Assembly (NCBI GenBank): GCA_004431415.1 | Contig: QPMI01000017.1 | Location: 496,001-560,000 of the forward strand | Origin: Cyanophora paradoxa | Taxonomy: Eukaryota; Glaucocystophyceae; Cyanophorales; Cyanophoraceae | Reading direction: 5' to 3' | Length of the DNA: 64,000 bases | Shown: positions 55,874 to 64,000 of the stretch, one piece after another | Layout: every line of letters starts with the position of its first letter | Position numbering within the stretch: the first letter of the stretch is position 1 | Position numbers and translations under genes: made by a program | The notes under the pieces: generated by a model | Databases searched by the model: none | The model's input: the letters and a program-made list of their open reading frames with translations, nothing else | What the model was told of the DNA's origin: nothing

Positions 55874-57711
55874 ATGGAGTCGGCTTCTGGGGCGCCAGTA
55901 ACGGCGCTGCTGAAGAGCGCGAAGGTCTCGTGCGTTGTTTTAACTTTTGCAGGCCTCTGCAAATCTCACATGTACGTGATAAAATCTCGCGATATCGCAG
56001 CGTGTGGGGGGACCAGCGCAATGAGGAAACAGCCTCTCAGACTCGAAACAATGCGTACAGCCAATTTTCTGCTCCTGTGCATGTGGCGGACGCGAATGGC
56101 GGCGTCGGCCGCCATGCAGCGCACAGCACCTCCTCCGGCGATCGACGTCGACGTCGGCCTCGAGATTCTGACGACGAGCTCGAGGATGACAGCGAACGCG
56201 GCCCAAGGCGTCGTCTTGATGACGAACGCGAGCCTGAGCCTTTGTCAATTTATGGCGCTTCTTGCGTGCTTCGGCAGCCTCAACATCGCGCGCTGGAGCA
56301 TTTGCAGATCAAAGTATCCTTCCGACACGACGACGGAGACAACAACTGCTACATTGCAGACCTGTGGCAGCATCTCCCCCCGTCAGTTAAATCCCTGAAC
56401 GTCGTTTTCGAATCGTGCGATCCGGGCATCTACAAAAGCATCTTCTCACCTCCAATGCCAGCGGATGCGCTCGAAAAGCTTGACATCCTCGAGAAACCGC
56501 ATCCCGCTCTCGCCGAGCATGCCCCGCAGCTGCTGGAGCTGTGCGTTGCATATTCGCAGCTCTTCTTCGACAGCGTAAATGTTGAGAATCTGAGAGAACT
56601 GTTGCGCTATTTTACTCTCGCGTTTCTGGAATTTCATTTGTACTTATTCATGATCAGCATGAGCCCCGGGGCGACGGTGATGCCAGCCCTGGAGCGGTTG
56701 GGCCTCCCAATTCTCCTCGAGAGCGAGGACGATGTGACGGAGCTGAGAGGGCTTTTCCCCCGGCTTCGCGCTGTGCGCACTCTCGAGATCGAAGGCGCGG
56801 AAGACGCTGGCATTAGCTATTCTGCAATGGTCTCGCTCGCCCGCTCTGGCATTCGAGCTCACCAGCTCATCCTCTTCAATCTCGATTTCAACTTCCGTCC
56901 AGCGGCGTGCAATGACCTTAGCGAGCTCACAACTGCCATCGATTTTATCACCAGCTTCGCACCGGTCGCTGAGAATGACCTCTTCAACTCGACGCTCGGC
57001 TTTGGATACAGCGAGTATCCCCAAGTCCTGCTAACAGAGTGTATGCTGCCCGAAATTTGGCAAGCAAATATCTTCCGAGGGGCCAAGAGGCGCGCATGCT
57101 AAAGCAATTAAGTCTCGGTTGCTAGCGCGTATGCAGCTGACAGCGTCTACAGCTTCGCCATCTCGCTCCCGAAGTGCGAAATCATCCGCGAGATGCGTTT
57201 CTTTTCTTGGCTTGCCGGTGCTTTGCTCTTCTATTCATTTTATATTTCATGATCAGCATATGTACGCATAAATTGCAATTCTAAAATTTCCGCAGACGGA
57301 CCGCAATCATTTAGCAGAATTCATCTCGACCTCCCGCGCTTCAATCCAACCAAGCATACTCCACGCCAGCCGTCTACAAAACTAGTTGGTGGTGTGCAAT
57401 ATTTTTTTAATGTTATATGCACGCGTCAGTCAGCTCTTCAAAATCCGATAAGCTCTTACGCATGCGCAGACGTGCTTCCCGCTCTGGAACGGGCTGTTGA
57501 GCGTGGTGCCGTTGACGTGTGCCTCCGCATCTGGCCGAACTGGCCCGAAAAGGATCTGCGCGCCTTCTTCGCGGCCGTTGCGTCCCACCGAACGCTGCGA
57601 AATGTCGTCAAGATCGTTGGGGACAGGTTCGGGATCTACGAGCCCCGGGCTCACTTCGACGGGGCAGGCAAGGAGAGGGCTTACAAGACATTTCTGCGGC
57701 TGACAAATTAA
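55874..57711 (+). CDS. leucine-rich (LRR-like) protein
   Basis: The main exon (about 56270-57040) reads QHRALEHLQIKVSF, LWQHLPPSVKSLNVVFESCD, ADALEKLDILEKPHPALAEH, HAPQLLELCVAYSQLFFDSV, NVENLRELLRYF, ALERLGLPILLES and RLRAVRTLEIEGAEDAGISY. Leu/Ile recur at spacings typical of divergent LRRs as in F-box/LRR proteins. A C-terminal exon after an intron (about 57470-57711) reads VLPALERAVERGAVDVCLRI and SHRTLRNVVKIVGDRFG, stopping at 57709-57711. The 5' exons (55874-56270) could be read in two frames and are uncertain; no F-box is visible. Base composition is less GC-rich than the neighbours, like the TIR/CUB locus. Confidence 0.5.
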
Positions 57712-58578
57712 ACTCCGGATATCGATCACGATACGTCCACGTGCACGTTCGTGCGCGTGCAGAGCACACAATGCTCGAAACGTTAACTTGTAGCCGCCAA
57801 GCTGAAGCTGACTACAAACATGATATCGATCGTGATTTAGCACCAGTACTAGTAATAGTTCACATGTGAAAGCAACCAAATTCATCGATCGCTAGCGATC
57901 GGATTTTCGAAGATATCAATCGCGATGCTCGCGATGCATTGACGTCGACGCGCTGAAGGCTTGCAATTGCAATTCGTTTTGCCGTTGGAGACGACCCCTC
58001 CCCCCCCCTGCTCCCTCTGCCCCTCTAGATCTGCCCCTCCCTTCAAGATCTGCTCCCCCTGTCATGATCGCCCTCGCGGTTGAACGAGCTGAGCTGATCA
58101 TGATCATGAACTAGAAACTGCCAGCAATATTTTTTGCCAGCAATATTTTTCTCTAGACTATAGCTATAGTCACAGGAAGTGATCATGACTCGAAATGTGC
58201 CACGTCGAGCATTTGAAACCGACAATATAACTGTGAGCGTGAGATTCCGAATTCGAAAGCGTGAAATTTCGGGCAAGCTATTAGTCTGTGATGATCGTGA
58301 TAGGACAATGCCCATGATGCTATCATGCACTAAAATAAAGCGATTAGATGTCTAGAACAGTAAGCGCTGGTTTTTAAATCTAAGGTCTCAAGCCCCTCAC
58401 CGTGGCACGCGCCTCGCGCTCTTTCATTCCGTCTCATGAATTCCGAGTAACTTGTACGTATATGTAAGAAGACGCCGCAGTGGCATACGTAATTATAAGC
58501 AGAGGCAGCTTATTATGAGTAACATGATTAATCTGATACCAATGGGCTCTCATAGTCTCCTCGCGCATCGGCCCTCCC
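57712..58578. other. AT-richer intergenic region 57.7-58.6 kb
   Basis: No gene is supported between two convergent genes. Palindromic words recur (gatatcgatcgtgat, tcatcgatcgctagcgatcgga, gctgatcatgatcatgaac), and a short tandem direct repeat, gccagcaatatttttt, occurs twice at about 58112-58147. Confidence 0.5.
58112..58147 (+). repeat. two-copy tandem repeat gccagcaatattttt
   Basis: Two adjacent copies of the 15-16 bp unit in the intergenic DNA downstream of the leucine-rich gene. Confidence 0.7.
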
Positions 58579-61500
58579 CTAAGAGCCGCGAAACAAGCGC
58601 TGGACGGTCTCGGCGAGGGTCTGCCGCCGGATCGGCTTCGTGAGGAAGTCGTCGGCCCCCAGCGAGAGCGCCTCGGCCCGGTCCTCGGGGAGGCTGTTGG
58701 CCGTCACGAAGACTGCGGGGTACGGGGTCAAAAGAGCGGGAGGGGGGTACGTGAAAGGGGGTGATCGGACCGATTGGGACGCGGGCGGCGAAGCCGCGGG
58801 CCTCGGCGGCGCGGATTCGGCGGCAGGCCTCCCTCCCGTCGCACACGGGCTGCGCGGCGCTCGGCGGGGGGCGAGCAGGGAGGGGGTACGCGCGCGCACC
58901 ATCTCGACGTCGAGTAGGATGATGCCGTACCCGCCGGGGTCCTCGGCGTGCCGCGCTGCGCCCCGTGTCGGAAGGGACCGAGGGCGGGCCCGGGCGGGCC
59001 GGCGCGGCGCTGGGCACCGCAGGCCTCCTCGCCGTTCTCGGCGGTGTCGACCCTGTACCCCAGCTGCTCCAGCATCCGCCTGGCGAGGAGGAGGTTCGTC
59101 CGTATGTCGTCCACGAGCAGCACCCGAAGCGCCGGGGGCGGCGCGGGGGGCGGCGGCGCGGCGGCGGGGGCGGGGGCCGCCGCCGGCGGGGCGGGACCAA
59201 GGGCCGGCCCGCCCCCCGGCCTGCGCGATCGCAGGGCGTCAAGCCGGGTACAGGGCAAGAGGAGGGGGGTACCCACCCGAGGGCCGCGGCGACGGCCTGG
59301 GCGAGGAGCGTGGGGCGAAGGGCGGCGCGGGGCTCGGCGAGGCTGGCGCAGCGGGGGAAGCCCTCGGGGCGGGGCCCGTCGGTGACGAGGAGCGGGGGCG
59401 GGCCGGGGCCGCCCAAGGGCGCGAGGCGGGCGCCCCACTGGCCCAGGTGGTACTCGACGAACGCCGCCAGCGACGGGGAGGAGGCGGACACGGCGCAGGG
59501 CTCCCCCGCCAGCGCCGGCCACTCCACGGGGCCGGCGCCCTCCTGCGCCCGGGGCCGGCGGCCTCGCGTCAGTCGAGCCGACTTCATAGCACAGCACAGC
59601 GTAGCGGCGGGCGCGCCTGGCGCTCGAGGGTGAAGGAGGCCCAGAAGTGGGAGCCGCGGCCCGGCTCGGAGAGGACGCCGGCGGCGCCGCCCATGTTCTC
59701 GGCGAGGCGGCGGACGATGGCGAGGCCGAGGCCGGTGCCCTGGAACATGCGCGTGTGCCCGCGGCCGTCCCGCGGCAGCTGCTGGTAGGGGATGAAGAGG
59801 AGGCGCTGCAGGTCCCGCGGGATGCCTGCCCCCGCGTCCACCACGCTCACCCGCACTCGCACGCAGCCGGCGGCGGCGGCGGCGGGGAGGGACCGCCGCC
59901 GCGCCGGCGCCGGCGCCGGGGGCGGGGCCTGCGGGTTGGGGCCCGGGCCCGGGGTCGGGTTCGAATCCAGGGCAGCCCGCAGCTCCACGCGACTTCCACG
60001 CGGGGAGAACTTCACGGCGTTGCTCAGGTAGCTGCGCGCGGGGCGGCGTGAGAAGATGTCGCGGTGGGAGAGGGAGGAGGGCGGGGGTAGGCACTTCATC
60101 GCGATGCGGCGCACGGCGGTCGGATCGCCGCGGACGGCTCGGGGCACGTCTCCGGCAATGCGAACCGCGAGCTCTGGGGTACGCGGCTCGAAAGAGGGAG
60201 GAACTGAGGGAAAGGTACGGGCCGCACCGATGCCGGCGTCGCGGGCCGTTCGCTCCACCAGCGCCGCCGTCTCTGCGGGGTACCGTTCAGTGCAAGTGGA
60301 CGAAGCGCGCCGGGGGGCGGGGGGGTACCCTCGAGGCAGGCGGCGAGGTCGAAGGGGGCTACCGCGCTCTCCCCGCCCTCTTCCCCCTCCTCGAGTTTCG
60401 AGTACTCCAGTATCTGGGGGTACAGGGCTCAGGAAAGCGGGAGAAGACGAAGGGTTCAAGGGCGCGCCTCGTTCATGAGGGAGAGGAGGACGTTCGAGGA
60501 GCTCCCGATGTGCTCCTGGGGTGCGCGTCGCTCGACCGCGAGCGGGCGGGCGGGGGGTACGGGGTTGCGCGCACGATGTACTCGCGCTGCTCGGCGGAGA
60601 AGGGCGTCTCCCCGTGCGAGTCCACGAGGAGCTGGTGCATGCCTGCCGGCCGGGGCGGGGGCGCGAGGTGAGATTTCGAGAGAAGCAAGGGCGGGGCGCG
60701 GGCACCGAGGATGCCGTTGACTGCTCGCGATCGCGCGCGACGGGCGGGGCGCGTCAGAGGCGCGGAGGCGGGCGAGGGGACGGCGGCGAAGGAGCGCACG
60801 CGGCGTGCGGAGGTCGTGCGTAATCTGAGACGGAAGCGAGCGCCGCGTCAGAGGGGCAGGGCGAGACAAGGAAGGTCAGCGGCTTCGGCGCGCGACTCAC
60901 CATCGCGAACCAGCGCCGGTGCACGCGCCGCAACTGCTCCTCCGCCTTCACGCGGGCCGACACGTCGCGGACTGTACCCGGCCCGGCCCGGCGGCATGAG
61001 CGGCGGGGTGCAGGGCCAAGCGCCGCGCATCGCACCGAAGACCGCGAAGCGGCGGCCGGGCGGCGCGGGCTTCTGACCGGCCTCGCCCGAGCCCGAGGGG
61101 GTACCGAGGGCGACTTCGGACCCCCCCGCGAGGGTCGTCACGCAGATCTCGACCTCCATGCGCCCCACCGACCCGTCCGCCTCGCTCGTGAGGGCGTACC
61201 CCCCGAACACGCGGTTCACCAGGTCCTCCCAGGAGCCCCAGCGGGGGGTACCGGTACCGGAGGCCGGGGACGCGGCGGGGGAGGAGCTGCGGGAGCGGAG
61301 GGCGGAGAGGGGTACGGGCCCGGCGGCCTCCTCGCCGGCGGGGGGGCAGAGGGAGAGGAGGTCCTCGAGGCGCTGGCCGGCGAGGGGCCGCCGCCAGAGG
61401 CGCTCGGCCGCCGGGTTCGCGCTCACGACGCTCAGCTGCGCCGGGGATGAGAGGGGGACGCAGGAAAGGGGGGTACTGAAAATACTGCGCACGTCTCCGT

Positions 61501-64000
61501 CGAGCGTGACGATGGCGTCGTGCGCTGCGCGGGGCGCGGCCGCGGGTCAGGACGATCGCAGCGGGGAAAGATTCATGAGGAGGAGGAGGCCGTCGGCCGG
61601 ACCGTTCGCTGCGAAATACGACGATCAGAACCTTCCTAGGAAGAAACGATCTAAAAGGCCGCGCAGCGCACCGAAGATGGCGCCGATTTCGTTGGCCTTA
61701 CGCTGCAGCGACTCGTACAGGCGCGCGTTCACGATCGAGATCGCCAGCTGCGGGGGGAGGGGGCTCGGGGCGGGCCGGGGCGGGCCGAGGAACTGGAGCC
61801 GGGGCGGGCGGGCGGGGGGGGTACCTGGCTGGAGAGGACGGTGAGGGTCTCGATGACGGCGGGCGTGAAGGCGCCGCGCAGGAGCCTGTTCTCGAGGTAG
61901 AGGCAGGCGATGGGGCGCCCCGCGTGGAGGATGGGGAGGGCGAGGAGGGCGAGGGGCCCCGCCCGGGCCACGTAGGGGTCCCGCCGCAGGTCGAGGCCCT
62001 CCTCCGAGGAGGCGGCGGAGGAGGGCGGCGACGAGGCGTCGTGCACGAGGGCGGGGCGCTCGGTGCAGAGCGCCCACTCGACGGCCCGCACGGAGAGGAG
62101 CGAGCCGGCGGCGCGGAGGGGCACGCCCTGCAGCGTCCGCAGGCGCATGGCGGGGGGCGCCGGCCCGGGGCCGGGGCCCGAGGGGGGGGCGGCCCCCTCC
62201 CCTTCGGGCTCCTCCACCTCGCCCGAGGCCTCCACGAGGAAGTCCCGCGTACCCCCCCGGGGCCCGGCCCCGGCCCCGGCCCCGTTCTCGGCGCCTTCGC
62301 GCTCCAGGACCTGCGGGCGCTAAGAAGGAGGGGGAACGGGGAGTGGGGGGAAGGCACGAGGAAGCCGCGCTGGGCGCCGGAGATCTCGATGCAGACGGCG
62401 ACGAGGCGCTCGAGGAGGCGCCCGAGCTCGATCTCCCTCGACAGCACCTGCGAGCACTGCGCGGCGCGGGGCGAGGGAGGCTCAGGAGAGGAGGGGCGGA
62501 CAAGTGGGCGGGCGGGCGGGCGGGCGGGGCGCCTGGACGAGGGCGCTCCAGTTGAGGGGGTCGTACCCGCCCTCGCCCCCGCCCGACGTGGAGCCGGGGC
62601 GGGCCCCCAGGCGGTCGGAGAAGGAGCTCGAGCGGCCGCCGCCGCCCACGCCGCCGCGGGCCCGCGACGACGACGAGAAGGACGCCCGCCGGCGCTCGCC
62701 CGCGGAGCCGGCGGCGCCGGCGGCGGCGGCCCCCGGGGCGTGCGGCGCCTCGTCCGCCGCGTGCTCGGAGGGGGCCGCAGAGCGGGGGCCTGCGCGCGGC
62801 GAGGCGCTGGTTGCGCTGCTCGTCGGCCCGCCGCTGCCGGCCCCGCCGCCGCCCGCCCCGGCGGCTCCGCCCCGCCCCCGGCCCCGCTCCCGCCCCGGCC
62901 GCAGACCAGGGAGAGGTCCAAGAGGGGGAGCGGCGCGGCGGTCGGCGCTGCGGCGGCCGCCGCTGCGGAGGGCGCGGAGCCGCGGCGAAGCCTGGCGGCG
63001 CCGCCGGGGGCGCCCCAGGCGTCGCAGGTCGCCGCCGCGGCCTCGCGGTACGCGCCGGCGGCGAGGCCCATGCCGCACTCGGCGGCGAGGCCCGCCGCGC
63101 GCTCCGCGCAGAGCGCAGAGACGAAGCGGACGCCGGCCGCCTCGGCCGCGGCGCGGGCGGCCTCGTAGGCGGCGAGGGCGGCGGGGCCGGCGCCGGCGGC
63201 GCGCTGGCGCTCGGCGAGGAGGAGGCGGTGCCAGCCGAGCCAGTTCTGGGGCCCCGTGGCGGCGTGCACGCCGGCGCGGGCCGCGTAGTACTCGAGGCGC
63301 GACTCGAGGCGCGCACGCTCGGCCGGCTCCAGGGGTGGCGCCCACGCCGGCCGGCCCTCCTCCTCCCCCGGCGAGAGCCGCTGCGGGGCGCTCGCTCGCT
63401 CGCTCGGGGCGGGAAGGTGGAGGGCGGGATCGAATTCAAAGCGCACGATGCCGAGGGCGAGGCCGAGGGCGAGGCAGGTCATCTGCTCGCAAGAGACCGC
63501 CTGCCGCACGTCGTACGCGTCCGCCGCGAGAGAATCGTACGCCTCCGCCACACGCCACGCCTGGCCAGAGATCAGGCCGTGAGGAGGGAGGGAGGGATGG
63601 AATGGGGCAGAGGCGGGCGGGCGGGCGGACCGCGGCGGGGTTGTTGCCGGCGAGGAACCGCATGATGGAGGCGAAGCAGTAGAAGCTCTTCGCCCTGGGG
63701 TACAGTGAGCTTTCCGAGGGCGGAGGGGAGGAAGGCGGGCGGACCAGTGGGGCGGCAGGGCGGCCACGTCGGCTTGGAGGCGAGCCGCGTCGAGCTCGAC
63801 GGCCAGCGGCTCGGCGGGGCTCGGAGCCGGGGCGAAGGGGCCCAGGCCCTCGTCGCAGGGGTGCCCCTGCGGCGCGGTCGGCCCGGGTTTCGGCCGGGGT
63901 GGGTTATGGGATTCGCACGCGGAGGGCGCGGGCGGTGGCGAGGAAGGGGCCCGTCACTTGGGCGAGCAGCGCCGACCGCGTCTGGCTGAAGAGCCGGACC
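58579..64000 (-). CDS. hybrid sensor histidine kinase (GAF-PAS-HisKA-HATPase-REC), N-terminus outside window
   Basis: The gene enters from the right edge. From N to C: a helical region typical of the large kinase/AAA/GAF hybrid sensors (SLAADAYDVRQAVSCEQMTC, TCLALGLALGIVRFEF; 62.5-64 kb), then a GAF domain (VLSREIELGRLLERLVAVCI, ALLALPILHAGRPIACLYLE, LAISIVNARLYESLQRKA). A PAS domain follows (DAIVTLDGDV, VVSANPAAERLWRR, VRDVSARVKAEEQLRRVHRR). The HisKA H-box is ITHDLRTP after an intron near 60.82 kb, followed by EQREYIVR and SSSNVLLSLMNE. The HATPase has YLSNAVKFSPRG, VVDAGAGIPRDLQRLL and FQGTGLGLAIVRRLAENMGG. The receiver has RVLLVDDIRTNLLLARRMLE, GYGIILLDVEM (phospho-Asp), AVFVTANSLPEDRAEALSLG and ADDFLTKPIRRQTL, ending LFRGS at 58579. 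All phosphorelay residues are present. At least a dozen introns. Confidence 0.85.

Overview
This is a nuclear window from a eukaryote, most likely a photosynthetic microalga. The genes have many short spliceosomal introns that I could place by reading frame. One gene is an intron-bearing Mg-protoporphyrin monomethyl ester cyclase with a leader that looks like a transit peptide, and another is a plastid-type DEAD-box RNA helicase. A nuclear cyclase gene points to the green lineage or to an alga with a secondary plastid; I cannot name the species. Most genes are extremely GC-rich, so almost every frame on both strands is open and long ORFs alone mean little. I relied on protein motifs and on splice junctions that keep a family motif in frame. 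Many introns begin GTACCCC or GTGCG and end CGCAG, and several use a GC donor.

Layout. 1-2.3 kb: end of a coiled-coil gene (+). 2.9-7.0 kb: EF-hand and low-complexity gene (+). 7.9-10.5 kb: His/Ala-repeat gene (-). 10.8-13.4 kb: coiled-coil RING gene (+). 13.8-20.6 kb: a plastid and carbohydrate group made of a DEAD-box/GUCT helicase (-), a PfkB-family sugar-phosphate kinase (+) and the cyclase CHL27/AcsF (+). 20.6-22.7 kb: palindrome-rich intergenic DNA.

22.8-39.0 kb: the outstanding locus, read as one multi-exon gene. In order it encodes four TIR domains, the linker and membrane-anchor module known from bacterial TIR-transmembrane-WD40 proteins (interrupted by fibronectin-III-like domains), a beta-propeller-like region, another FN3-like domain and four CUB domains. 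I infer a membrane receptor with TIR domains inside the cell and a propeller/CUB ectodomain outside. Its base composition is clearly less GC-rich than that of its neighbours. This is the best candidate for an undescribed system.

40.2-42.4 kb: right-handed beta-helix protein (-). 42.9-44.4 kb: DGAT2 acyltransferase (+). 44.5-45.7 kb: eEF1B nucleotide-exchange subunit (-). 45.8-46.6 kb: membrane RING-CH protein (+). 46.7-48.3 kb: EAF-family transcription elongation factor (-), head to head with an acidic/proline-rich gene at 48.6-51.7 kb (+). 52.1-53.4 kb: THYN1-like EVE-domain protein (+). 53.5-55.4 kb: F-box protein (-). 55.9-57.7 kb: leucine-rich gene (+). 58.6 kb to the window end: a large hybrid histidine kinase (-), cut by the window edge.

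No rRNA, tRNA, CRISPR array or complete transposon was recognised. Start codons and some internal exons are provisional in the low-complexity genes.
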